Source: Candidatus Bathyarchaeota archaeon (GTDB taxonomy: Archaea > Thermoproteota > Bathyarchaeia > 40CM-2-53-6). From it: a DNA stretch of 64,000 bases. Positions within the stretch are counted from its first letter, which is position 1. Every line of letters begins with the position of its first letter. The notes under the pieces are model-generated. The model searched no databases and had not been told where the DNA came from. It saw nothing but the letters and a program-made list of their open reading frames with translations. Below, piece by piece: positions 38,574 through 48,098 of this stretch. The DNA is taken from assembly GCA_005888755.1 (NCBI GenBank), contig VBBQ01000033.1, positions 1 to 64,000 of the forward strand. The letters are read 5' to 3'. The position numbers and the translations under genes were made by a program.

Positions 38574-39101
38574 GACGAATACTTACACCTGAAAGCTCTC
38601 AAACTATACTGATGAACGTATAAAATGAGCAGAGGTGGATAAAAGTAATCAGATTAATGGCCCCAAAGATCCAGGGGAGCGGTTTCGATGATTCGGGAGG
38701 TACGGGTTCTGGGGTCTCATTTCAAGTTCTTCCCAATATTCGGTTACTGGGAAGGGCTGTAGCTATTGTTGCTAGATTGGAATCAACAATGCTGGAATCA
38801 GGTTGCAGACCTGACGTCTAGATGGGAAAGCTGGATAGAAATTGGGCCTTCGCACAACGGCGCCAGTATCGTTCACAGTCCTCGGGTATTCGCGATCGAT
38901 AACCAACGCAATTTCGGCCAACAAGGAGCGATATTCGTCACTGTGACCACGATTGTTACAGGGTAGAACTTTGTCCATTGCGATCAATGAGTTGTCTTTC
39001 GCTTTTGCGAACTAAGGGCTCGACGCAGTCGAGGGATTGTGGTCATCGGCAATTTTCAAATACAGTGCAGTTCCGGGTGCTGACGGGATTCATGAGTTCT
39101 C

Positions 39102-39575
39102 ATGTGCAAGCTATCGGATTTTGATTCACTCTCTATGGGGCCTTTGCATCGTTCCTACATTCAAACCGAGTTGAAGATGTGGCACGAAGCCTACCTCCCG
39201 GTGGGGAAGACGGTCTTGGACGTCGGAGCTGGGTGTGGGGAAACGGCGTTCTTCTACTTGAATCACGGTGCTGATCATGTGATCTGCCTCGAGTCTGACC
39301 CCGAAGCTGTGGTCCATCTGAGAAAGAATTTCGGGGGCGACTCAAGGGTCACAATTCTTCCCTTTCATGTAGACTCGATCAAGATAGACGTAGAAGGGAG
39401 CGAAGATGGTATGGTCTTCGAAACCCATTTTCCAGTGAGGTTCAGATCGGTTAGACGATTAGGTCCAGACGTAAGATTGTGGAGGCTGGAAAAGAAATGG
39501 TTTTCTGTTCACAATCTCAGAATCGGAATTGCTCACAAGATAAGAATCACTATCCTGGATAGGTTGGGACTGTAG
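39102..39575 (+). CDS. SAM-dependent methyltransferase (FkbM-like), possibly internally deleted
   Basis: TVLDVGAGCGETAFFYLNHGA motif I; VDSIKIDVEGSE follows unusually soon. Confidence 0.65.
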   Translation: MCKLSDFDSLSMGPLHRSYIQTELKMWHEAYLPVGKTVLDVGAGCGETAFFYLNHGADHVICLESDPEAVVHLRKNFGGDSRVTILPFHVDSIKIDVEGSEDGMVFETHFPVRFRSVRRLGPDVRLWRLEKKWFSVHNLRIGIAHKIRITILDRLGL

Positions 39576-39760
39576 GGCCTCGCTCGTGAGAAGGCTTAGT
39601 CTCTTCGATCTCAATTCTTGCATCAACTTCCTTCAAGAGGTGGGACTACCATTGCGAGGGTTGTCATATGCAAAGATCTTTCGGAGATAAGCTGAACTAT
39701 GGACCTCTCCGAGAATAGCCTATCATTGTTGCCTCGTGAGGGGGATTCCAGTCGAGGGTT

Positions 39761-40805
39761 TTGATCGTACATCCTCTCATGTCAGCGATGGGTGGTGGGG
39801 AAAGGCTATGCTGCGAAACCATGAGAGCGCTGATCAACCGGGGGGACGAGGTAGCGCTCTTCTCTGGAGACTTCGTGGTTGATCGTCTTGAGAAGTTCTT
39901 TGGATATGAGGGCCTCTTCAAGCGCATATCCCTCCAAACCTACCCAGCCGATCCCCGCGACAGATTCGGCACATACAAGCATCTTCTTCACCATGTGAAG
40001 GCGCAGAGGAAGCTCGTTTCTGCTGACTCCGATTTTGACCTTGTCTTTTCCACGCAGGATGCTGGTTACATTCCAGACATTTCAAGACCTGTTTTCCAAT
40101 GGGGATACTTTCCGAATGTTTTTCCGAGAGGACTCTACGGGTGGCCTTTGCGAGTGCACTATTCGCGGAAAATCATGCGGATCGGCCTTGTTCTTGCCAT
40201 AAGTGAGTATTCCAAAGCGCACTTTGATCAACATGATTCAGCCGGGTCGCTCGAAGGATAACGTAGTCGTCACGGCCGCAAGAGGCGTACCTGAGAAGAA
40301 CCTTGAGCTGTTTTGGGAGATTGCTAGACGATGTCCAAATCATGAGTTTGTTCTCCTCTTGACCCTGGATCCGCGCTTCTTGGAATATGCTCGAATCCTT
40401 GAGAGTGCCGCCCCAATGAATGGTCGCGTGATTGTCAATCCTAACAAGCAGATGTATCAAGAGACTCTGGCCAAGTCTAGGATTTACCTTCACCTCATGC
40501 ATGGTGAACACTTCGGGATAACGATTGTAGAGTCAATGTCTGCGGGCTGTGTTCCGGTGGTTCACGATAGTGGCGGGCCCAAGGAGATAGTGGGTAGTCT
40601 CGGCCTTCTTTGGCGACAGGTAGACGAAATTCCGAAACTTCTCTCACTCGCCGATGCTTCCTACGAAGCTATGTCCAAACTTTCTATTGAACGCGCGAGA
40701 GCCTTCAGCAGAGAAAAATTCGATGAATCCTTTGGCGAAGTGCTCGAAAGAACAGTCTCAAGATTTCCATCGCACGGCCCAGGTAAAGAAGAGGGATCAA
40801 GCTAG
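39761..40805 (+). pseudogene. GT4-family glycosyltransferase broken between its two halves
   Basis: ORF 39761..40261 (MGGGERLCCETMRALINRGDEVALFSG) and ORF 40203..40805 (GVPEKNLELFWEIA...HGEHFGITIVESMSAGCVPVVHDSGGPKEIV). Confidence 0.8.
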
Positions 40806-41521
40806 GTCCCTTGCGAAAGTGATCTGAGGGGCCGCTTCATGCCGAGTCTTGTTCTGACTTTGATGGTCGTTCGAAGCCGTTTGATCAAGGATCGGTTTGC
40901 GATTTCGCTTGGGGTCTCTCGCAAGGCCTTCACGTTGAGAGTCACATAGCTCTGAATACCCGGACACTGACACAGGTAGTTGACCTCGTTTCCAGCTTCT
41001 GGAAAGGGTTCTGGAACGCCATACCCTCGTTGTTCCCAAACCCACCTCGGGTAAAGGGTGAACCCACCGCAGCCGCGAACACTTTCCCAGCCTTCGGGCA
41101 GTCCTTCATGTTTCGGATAGTAGTCGTATTTCCTGTCTTTCATTTCCGGGGTGGCCCATGTGTCCCAGTACCTTACCTTCAAAGGGACCCGCGAGTAATC
41201 CGGGAACCAGTTTGTCGCTCCGAGAATACACTCCGCCTCGTAGTCGGAGTACTCCTTGACTAAGTGCCGTATCTCGTTCATGCTGGTTAGATAGTAACTG
41301 TCGATGCTTAGGAAGTGTTCAGCGTCTGGGTTCAGTTCCAGAGCTCGTCTATGGGCCATATTCCGACGCACGGCCAAGTATTGTATTCTTTCTCTGGTCT
41401 TCACGGGAGGATAGTGTGGAAAGTCCTTGAATCCTTCAGTAAGGCAGTAGAACGGAATCTCTGGAATACTCCAATCTTCTTGCTTTCCGCTGATACAAAC
41501 TGCAACGATGCTCCGTTTCAT
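40802..41521 (-). CDS. Glycosyltransferase-like protein
   Basis: 239aa with RNMAHRRALELNPDAEHFLSIDSYYLTS segment resembling a GT-A nucleotide-binding region. Confidence 0.6.
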   Translation of the reverse strand: MKRSIVAVCISGKQEDWSIPEIPFYCLTEGFKDFPHYPPVKTRERIQYLAVRRNMAHRRALELNPDAEHFLSIDSYYLTSMNEIRHLVKEYSDYEAECILGATNWFPDYSRVPLKVRYWDTWATPEMKDRKYDYYPKHEGLPEGWESVRGCGGFTLYPRWVWEQRGYGVPEPFPEAGNEVNYLCQCPGIQSYVTLNVKALRETPSEIANRSLIKRLRTTIKVRTRLGMKRPLRSLSQGT

Positions 41522-41672
41522 CTGTGCCGTCTCACCGAAAGCTGTGATATCATTGGTTGCTCAGAGAGATTTCATTGTCATTTCAACGCCATTCCGATTC
41601 AGGCAAAGCTGTCCCGGGGTTTGACCATGGGGTAGCATCGAATTGTTTTCGTTCTAGGACTTAAACTCCGAA

Positions 41673-42971
41673 TTACTTTCGGCTATCTTGTGGGTCCTTG
41701 GTATTTTGAGTCACTATTCTGAATTTTGGTAACGGGACGATGAACTTGCCTCCAGAGCGCAGATAATCACTCTCCTGTCTTCTGATCTCATCTAGGAAGT
41801 GATGTGGGAGAACGAGAAAATAGTCAGGCTTATCCTTTCGTGCCTCCTCTTTCGAGACAATTGGGATTCCGGTTCCTGGTGTCTTTCGTCCCCACTTCTC
41901 GGGGTTCGCGTCCGTCGCCTTCTCGATCAGATAGTGATCAAGTTTGCAATACTGCAGAATGGTGTTCCCTCGTGTCGAGGCACCATAAACATAGATCCTC
42001 TTGCCATCGTCGACTTCCTTTGCGATGAATCTCTTCAATTGTAGACTTACTGTTCGGACATTCTTGGCAAATTGCGTGTAAATCGAAGGCCGCCTCGAAA
42101 ACAGCCTCTCTTCATAAGCTTTCAATCTCAGGAGTCTTTCATTCAGCGGAAACGTGCCCTTATGGGAAACGTACGCGCGGAAACTACCCCCGTTTACGTC
42201 ATTTGTCTCTACGTCAAAGATCTCGAGATCTTGCCCCGTCAATAGTAGGTCGAGCGTCTCGAGAGAATAGTAGGTAAGGTGCTCATGTCCGATGTTATCG
42301 AATCCGTTTTGCTCCAGCATCGTAGGTAGATAGTTTTGTTGAATAACCCAAACCCCGTGAGGGTCAAGAATTCTTGAGGCATCGATCACAAAACTTGTAG
42401 GATCGTCGAGGTCGTAGAACATGGCAATGCTGGTTACAATCTTCGCCTTTGAATCAGGGAACTTCTCTCTGAATAAGGCGAATCTGAAGTAGTCATTGAA
42501 AACGTAGTCTGTTCCCTTGCTCGCATCTTCGACGAGGTTCTTCGCGGGTTCAAATCCAACTCTACGTAAACCCGGTGGCTTGTAAGCGCGGAGAAGGGTA
42601 CCGTCGTTACATCCAACATCTACTACTATGTCACCTTTTGCGGGGTTCGCGATCTTGCAGGCTTTTTCGACTATGTCCTCCAGCGCTTTCCTCATTGTGG
42701 AGCTAATTCCTGAACGATACCAGTAATGACGATAGAGTGAATCTCGTGGAAATGTGTGCTTTAACTGAACTAGGCTGCAGTCGACGCATCGGACCAGTTC
42801 GAGGGGCGATCGAGGGCTGTCTCCTTTGGCGGTCATGAAATCAGAGACGTGTTGGTTACCTAACGAAACCAAACGTATGAATTTTTCCGAATGGCATAAC
42901 CTGCATTTTGTTATCGGGACAGCGATGAGGCCCAAGGGTTCTCCTGTCTCTTTGTTAGAGGAAGCCCGCAA
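41673..42971 (-). CDS. SAM methyltransferase with N-terminal zinc-binding and C-terminal C-methyltransferase-type domains
   Basis: CRLCHSEKF...CVDCSLVQL, VVDVGCNDGTLLRAY, VYGASTRGNTILQYC. Confidence 0.9.
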   Translation of the reverse strand: MRASSNKETGEPLGLIAVPITKCRLCHSEKFIRLVSLGNQHVSDFMTAKGDSPRSPLELVRCVDCSLVQLKHTFPRDSLYRHYWYRSGISSTMRKALEDIVEKACKIANPAKGDIVVDVGCNDGTLLRAYKPPGLRRVGFEPAKNLVEDASKGTDYVFNDYFRFALFREKFPDSKAKIVTSIAMFYDLDDPTSFVIDASRILDPHGVWVIQQNYLPTMLEQNGFDNIGHEHLTYYSLETLDLLLTGQDLEIFDVETNDVNGGSFRAYVSHKGTFPLNERLLRLKAYEERLFSRRPSIYTQFAKNVRTVSLQLKRFIAKEVDDGKRIYVYGASTRGNTILQYCKLDHYLIEKATDANPEKWGRKTPGTGIPIVSKEEARKDKPDYFLVLPHHFLDEIRRQESDYLRSGGKFIVPLPKFRIVTQNTKDPQDSRK

Positions 42972-43169
42972 TAGAATACCTTACACTTCAAATGTCGTCT
43001 ATAAACTACTGGATAGAAGCGAGGAATTTCGGAATCCACTTTTTGGAACCTAGCGCATGTCAATGAAACTTCGGATTGAGAGAAGCGCATTCCTCTACTG
43101 AGGAGTCCGAGGGATGAGGGTCTTCGCTAGAAGATTATTATCTTCTTTGGGACAGAGGCTGTAGTCAAC

Positions 43170-43517
43170 ATGCCAACCATAGAAGAGCTCGCATCAAAGA
43201 AATCCATTGAGCGCAAGGGCGTACCACCGATGACTAAGCGGGAGGCTGGACAGCTTGTGGGAGTTCTCACCGGGTGGAGTCTGATGGACGGTTCGATCGA
43301 GAAAGAGTTTCATTTCAAATCCTATCTAGACGGCTTGGATTTTGCCTATTCCGTGGGGAAGATTGCCGAAGAACAAGATCATCATCCCGACATTCTGATC
43401 AGATGGAGACGTGTGAAGCTGACCCTATCTACTCACTCTGTAAAAGGTTTGAGCGAAAATGACTTCATCGTGGCTGCGAAAGCCGAGCTCAAGCATCGTG
43501 AATCTGGCTTTGATTGA
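43170..43517 (+). CDS. 4a-hydroxytetrahydrobiopterin dehydratase-like (PCD/DCoH)
   Basis: F.FKSYLDGLDFAYSVGKIAEEQDHHPDILIRWRRVKLTLSTHSVKGLSENDF. Confidence 0.93.
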   Translation: MPTIEELASKKSIERKGVPPMTKREAGQLVGVLTGWSLMDGSIEKEFHFKSYLDGLDFAYSVGKIAEEQDHHPDILIRWRRVKLTLSTHSVKGLSENDFIVAAKAELKHRESGFD

Positions 43518-43544
43518 GTCTAGGCTCGCTCGATTATGGCTCGA

Positions 43545-44948
43545 TTAGGTTACAGACTGCTCTTGATCAACCTTGCCTCTGAAGACGCCCTTTCGCCACA
43601 CCACCGCCGCAACCCCTACTACTCCAGTTAGGGCGACCGCGGTCGTTGTCAAAGCAGGTCCTTGTGCGCTCAGCCAGGTTGGTTTCACTTCAAACGTTGT
43701 CAGTGCCGATGTATCTTGGACATTTGCTACGTGAGCTTTTGCTACGACAGCGTATGTTCCTATGGGTCCGGCTGTGGGAATTGCGTACGCCGACTTGAAC
43801 ACGCCACCGCCGATGAAGGTACTGGTAAGGGTGACGTTAGATCCGTCAGGTCTCGTTAGAGTTAGTTGTAATCGAAGCGTCGTAGAGTTGAGAGGTGTCC
43901 CGCTGAGGGTCGCCAGCGTGTATACTGTGGCTGTGTCTCCTGGAAAGTAGAGCGTCCCAACATCTACGTTGATCGCTAACGTATCGATTCGTGTAACGGT
44001 GAAATTTGCGACGGCTGATATTCCGTTGATCGGGTCAGTTGCCTTGACTAGGTGTGGTCCTGGTTGAGCATCCGGAACGTTAAAGGTGAATGTGAAAGTT
44101 CCATTTGTGAGGCTTGCAATACCGAGGAATACATCGTCGAAAGTCACTTCGACCTGAAACGAGGGAATCCCAAACCCTTGCACCGACACCTTTGTTCCAA
44201 TCGGCCCGGTTCTTGGGTTAATTTGGATTGAGGGAATTACAAAGAATCCACCGAATGCAACTCCCGCCGGATTCCCAGCGTAATTGCTTGGGCAACACCC
44301 CCCGAAGGGCCCATTCTCTGCCCGAATTGTTAAGATATTCGAACCGGCCTTCAGGAAAGGTGTAAGGTTGAAAGTGGTCAAGGAGGCTTGAGCCTGTATG
44401 GCGGTTGAATAATCTGAGACGCTTCCTATGCTTCCTATGACGTGCCCGTTGACATGAACCTCTGCAAAATCATCAGCCGCAATTGAAATCAGACCGATAG
44501 GCTTGGTCCCATTTAGTTGGAAGGTCCTGGAGAAGAAGAACTGGTTGAACTCGGCAGGAGTCGTCGATCCATTGATGTTGGGGGCCCATATCCAATGGGC
44601 GTCAGGAATCGAGGACAGGTCAGCGATCCAGCCACCGGTACTATGTCCATAGATCGTAGCCCCCGCGGGGCAAGATGCAGGAACAGAGGGGGTCAGACAG
44701 ACAAACTGAGCAAAACCAAGGGACGTCGCCGACCCTAGAGCCGGGTCGGCATTGTAAGCCTGCCAGCCTGTATCCGAGACAAATGTGACTGGTCCAGTCG
44801 TCCCAGAGGAACTTGCATGAGGAATCAAAGATGGTAAAACTAGAGTAACCAAGAAGAGTGCAACTAGTATCGAGATACTCTCGAATTTTCTCGTTGCTCC
44901 CGCCGGCCTACCGTTCGCTACTCTTGCGTAGATTAAAATCTTCCGCAA
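43545..44948 (-). CDS. Secreted, C-terminally membrane-anchored Ig-like surface protein
   Basis: Signal peptide SISILVALFLVTLVLPSLIPHASS; beta-rich domains; C-terminal TM followed by WRKGVFRGK. Confidence 0.8.
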   Translation of the reverse strand: MRKILIYARVANGRPAGATRKFESISILVALFLVTLVLPSLIPHASSSGTTGPVTFVSDTGWQAYNADPALGSATSLGFAQFVCLTPSVPASCPAGATIYGHSTGGWIADLSSIPDAHWIWAPNINGSTTPAEFNQFFFSRTFQLNGTKPIGLISIAADDFAEVHVNGHVIGSIGSVSDYSTAIQAQASLTTFNLTPFLKAGSNILTIRAENGPFGGCCPSNYAGNPAGVAFGGFFVIPSIQINPRTGPIGTKVSVQGFGIPSFQVEVTFDDVFLGIASLTNGTFTFTFNVPDAQPGPHLVKATDPINGISAVANFTVTRIDTLAINVDVGTLYFPGDTATVYTLATLSGTPLNSTTLRLQLTLTRPDGSNVTLTSTFIGGGVFKSAYAIPTAGPIGTYAVVAKAHVANVQDTSALTTFEVKPTWLSAQGPALTTTAVALTGVVGVAAVVWRKGVFRGKVDQEQSVT

Positions 44949-45109
44949 ATTGACTAGGAAGTTTCATCGTAACTACGCCTCGTAAGGCAGATTCTAAGTG
45001 CCAAGAACCAGATGAAATCGGTCGAGTTCACTAGACGTCCCTCTGAAATCGACCTTGCGCTCCTCGTAGACTTCAGAATCGGATGTTCTTGGGTCCGATC
45101 TTCCTTTGT

Positions 45110-45325
45110 TTATCTTCGGGCCTTTAGAACCTCTTCGACTGCCTTGAGTCTGTTCTCGACCGCAGTTAGACGGTCAAGTATTTCCTTGAGAATTCTAATA
45201 CTTTCGTCGTTTCTAGAAATGTACTGGCTCGAAGGTCTCAGGGGTGACGGAATCGGTTCAATCGGCGTAGGATGAAGCGGGTCAAACGGTCGCCTAGGTT
45301 CCATTTGTGCTCTATCATACCACAC
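45110..45325 (-). CDS. Small coiled-coil protein
   Basis: NDESIRILKEILDRLTAVENRLKAVEEVLKARR heptad pattern. Confidence 0.45.
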   Translation of the reverse strand: MWYDRAQMEPRRPFDPLHPTPIEPIPSPLRPSSQYISRNDESIRILKEILDRLTAVENRLKAVEEVLKARR

Positions 45326-45415
45326 ACTTGGTTTTGACTATTTCTAGATGCTTCTGTACCCTCAATCGGCCGTAATCTGAAAGAATTATAGGAGGAGATT
45401 CGGACGGTTGATCCC

Positions 45416-45880
45416 ATGAACTTTGAACGTATGATCTTCAGAAGCTGGTTCTATCTGAGAGTCGGCTATGGCATTTACATAGCTTTCCTTATTGGCTTTG
45501 TGAGCAACATCATCGTAATCTACAAACTGGCGATAGCCGACACGTCGTTGGTGTCGGTCTTTCCACACTTGACAGAATTTGCCATTCTTGCTGTCCTGAT
45601 CGCTTCTCCGCTTAGCGTCATAATCGGTCTATACCATATGCGCCGGACCGCAGCGTTCGCTGCCGACGCTACGGTTTCAATGGAGGCTAATCCCTACGTA
45701 TACAAGATCATTCCAGGAAAGGAGCGAGAGGTAACCATTCCTCTCTCAATAATGACAGCACGGGTTCTGCTGAAGCTGGCCGGGGACAAGTTAACGCCTG
45801 AAGAGAAACAAGAGCTCGAAGAGGTTCTCGCGAAGGCTGACAAGTTGCTCCTCGGCCATTCTGTAGGATTGAAGAAATAG
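45416..45880 (+). CDS. Membrane protein with two TM segments and cytoplasmic helical tail, unknown function
   Basis: Two hydrophobic segments then soluble KLTPEEKQELEEVLAKADKLL tail. Confidence 0.7.
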   Translation: MNFERMIFRSWFYLRVGYGIYIAFLIGFVSNIIVIYKLAIADTSLVSVFPHLTEFAILAVLIASPLSVIIGLYHMRRTAAFAADATVSMEANPYVYKIIPGKEREVTIPLSIMTARVLLKLAGDKLTPEEKQELEEVLAKADKLLLGHSVGLKK

Positions 45881-45955
45881 ACACTCTCATCCTAGAGACG
45901 CAAGATCCAGAGCTGACCCAGGCCCGCCCTAGGCCTTGAGCGCTTCTGTCTGGAT

Positions 45956-46408
45956 CTAGCCGAAGTATTTGCGGACCATCTTGACCCCGACATCGCTCGC
46001 GGCCCATTTTTCGCCATTGAACTTGACCGCTCCCAGCCTCTCAAGATTGGCCAGATGCTCTCCAAGCTTCTCGGCGGGGAATCCTTTCTCCTTGTGTCCC
46101 GGGTAGACGTCACCTAGGGCTTTCGCGACCTCTTTTGCGCTCTTAGGGGTCTCGCAGATCCTGACGATCTGTATGTTCACTTCGGTCGTGGTGAGGATCC
46201 GGAATATTTCTTCTTCTGAGAGGCGGGGTTTTGTGAGGCTGAAGCTGACCGCTCCTGAGGCTTGCGATGGACCGGTCTTCGGCCCGTGTCTCCTTCGGCG
46301 GATGATTCTGTAACCGATCGCTCCCCAGGTCGCGGCGAGGATTGACCAGAGGAAGGTCGGGTTCGCCAGAAGGCCGATGATGTCTTCGAATTGTAAGGTC
46401 ATTATCAT
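45956..46408 (-). CDS. Membrane-anchored winged-helix protein
   Basis: N-terminal TM (FLWSILAATWGAIGY), then SEEEIFRILTTTEVNIQIVRICETPKSAKEVAKAL...LANLERLGAVKF. Confidence 0.75.
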   Translation of the reverse strand: MIMTLQFEDIIGLLANPTFLWSILAATWGAIGYRIIRRRRHGPKTGPSQASGAVSFSLTKPRLSEEEIFRILTTTEVNIQIVRICETPKSAKEVAKALGDVYPGHKEKGFPAEKLGEHLANLERLGAVKFNGEKWAASDVGVKMVRKYFG

Positions 46409-46413
46409 TTTTC

Positions 46414-47124
46414 TTATCGCACCCTGTGTAGTGCTGCCATCTCTATTCCCGCTGGGCCTACGCGATACGCGTAGACTTTCATGTCCCCTAGTGCTCCTGG
46501 CATTTTCAATACTCGCATTTTCCTCGCATAATCTTCACTCCCGAACGGTTCCGTTGACAAGTCAACAACACCATCACTCAAGTGCTGAACAGTATTCTCA
46601 ATATGCTCAGTGTGAATCCCCTTCGAAGCCAGCAATAATGCCAGCCCTCCAGTGGATCTAACGTGATTTTGTAAGATTTTCAAAGTCTGCTCTACGGCCG
46701 GAAAAGGTGCCGAACGGATAATATCGCTCAAGCTATCAATCACTATTGTGGTTGTTCCTAGAGGTGTGATGACACGTGGAAACTCTTTGGCAAGAAGGTT
46801 GGCGGGGCCGATGTCCCACGATACCTCGCCAGAGATCTTCTCCTTCTTCATGCTGAAGCTGTCGATGAACCACATCTTTCTCTTCTCAAAATAGCTGTCA
46901 AGGCTCCAGCCGAACACGGCCATCTCCCCCACAACATCCTCCCACGACCGTCCAGTTGTGAAGTAGACCGCTGGCCTCCCTTCTTTGAGGCCCTGGTAGA
47001 GTATCTGTTCGGCACAAGTAGTCATTCCGGTATCCGCCTCCCCCAGAAACGTGATTATGCTGCCTGAGGGCAGGCCGCCGATCGACTCGTCAAACGCTCC
47101 AATTCCGCTTCTAATATTCGCCAT
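46414..47124 (-). CDS. KaiC/RecA-like ATPase homolog with degenerate Walker A
   Basis: GIGAFDESIGGLPSGSIITFLGEADTGMTTCAEQILYQGL; TTIVIDSLSDI Walker B-like. Confidence 0.85.
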   Translation of the reverse strand: MANIRSGIGAFDESIGGLPSGSIITFLGEADTGMTTCAEQILYQGLKEGRPAVYFTTGRSWEDVVGEMAVFGWSLDSYFEKRKMWFIDSFSMKKEKISGEVSWDIGPANLLAKEFPRVITPLGTTTIVIDSLSDIIRSAPFPAVEQTLKILQNHVRSTGGLALLLASKGIHTEHIENTVQHLSDGVVDLSTEPFGSEDYARKMRVLKMPGALGDMKVYAYRVGPAGIEMAALHRVR

Positions 47125-47297
47125 TTTTTCTCTACACCTGTTGCTTTCGGTCCTGTCTGTTCGGGTACTGGTCCTGGTACCCTTGCTGGTATCCTGCTTC
47201 GTCGGGGGTTGTTTGTTCCACTTGAACCCCTTGTTCCACTACCTCTGCCTCTTGGGATACTGGGATGTTACCTCTCGCGACTTCTTCGGTGCCCGTG

Positions 47298-48098
47298 TTA
47301 CCGCCGGCTTCGGCGCTTTCTCCCGCTGCTGCTGTGGAGGCGCCTGCCGTGGCTTACACTTCGAACACCGACTGGGCCTTTGATGACGATGCCGTCGGGT
47401 CCGATGGCGAAGGCGTAGTCGTTCAGGCTGTGGCTTGTTCCACGCATCTTCCGGACGAACAGCTTTCGTATCGGCGAGCTCTGGCGGACGAGCGACAAGA
47501 CCATGACTCCGGTTGCTAGGAATTCTTCGATACCGTATCGGCTGATTAATCCTGAGCCTTCAACGATTTCCGTGGTCATCAGTGTCGTGCATCCGACATC
47601 TTTCAGGAGGAGTCCGACTTCAAGGAATATTTCTCGTAGGGTGTTGAGGTCGGTTACTCGGAAGCCGAATCCTGGTAGCGAGTCGACGACGAGTCTTGTT
47701 GCTCCGAGCTGTTCGACGAGTATCTTGACCTCAGAGAGTTTTGACCGTAGGTTGTAGAGGATTGATTGCAAGCTTTCCTGTTCAGTGACTTCTGATTCGA
47801 CGCGCTGGTAGACCGCGTCCACCATGCCGATTTTCTTTTCTTGTTCTAGTTTCTTGAAGTCCCAGCCGAAGCGCAGCATGTTCGCTTTGAACTCGGAGGG
47901 TGGTTCTTCGGTGCTGACGTAGACTCCTGGTTCGCCGAACTTTGTGGCTCCTTTGTAGAGGTATTGTCCGCAGCATATTGTCTTCCCGCAGCCCGCTCCC
48001 CCAGCTAGGAGGACTCGGGCGCCTTTGGGGAAGCCGCCTTCGAGAACGTGGTCAAGGCCTGGGATCCCAGTATGGACCCTTTCGATCGCGGTTTCCAT
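47298..48098 (-). CDS. KaiC-like ATPase (intact Walker A); C-terminal tail probably continues out of frame to 47132
   Basis: METAIERVHTGIPGLDHVLEGGFPKGARVLLAGGAGCGKTICCGQYLYKGA; RLVVDSLPGF. Confidence 0.88.
   Translation of the reverse strand: METAIERVHTGIPGLDHVLEGGFPKGARVLLAGGAGCGKTICCGQYLYKGATKFGEPGVYVSTEEPPSEFKANMLRFGWDFKKLEQEKKIGMVDAVYQRVESEVTEQESLQSILYNLRSKLSEVKILVEQLGATRLVVDSLPGFGFRVTDLNTLREIFLEVGLLLKDVGCTTLMTTEIVEGSGLISRYGIEEFLATGVMVLSLVRQSSPIRKLFVRKMRGTSHSLNDYAFAIGPDGIVIKGPVGVRSVSHGRRLHSSSGRKRRSRR

Noticed and set aside
45708-46007. 99aa minus-strand ORF at the KaiC module border
   Set aside because: Overlaps the better-supported 45416..45880 and lies in intergenic sequence; no domain features.
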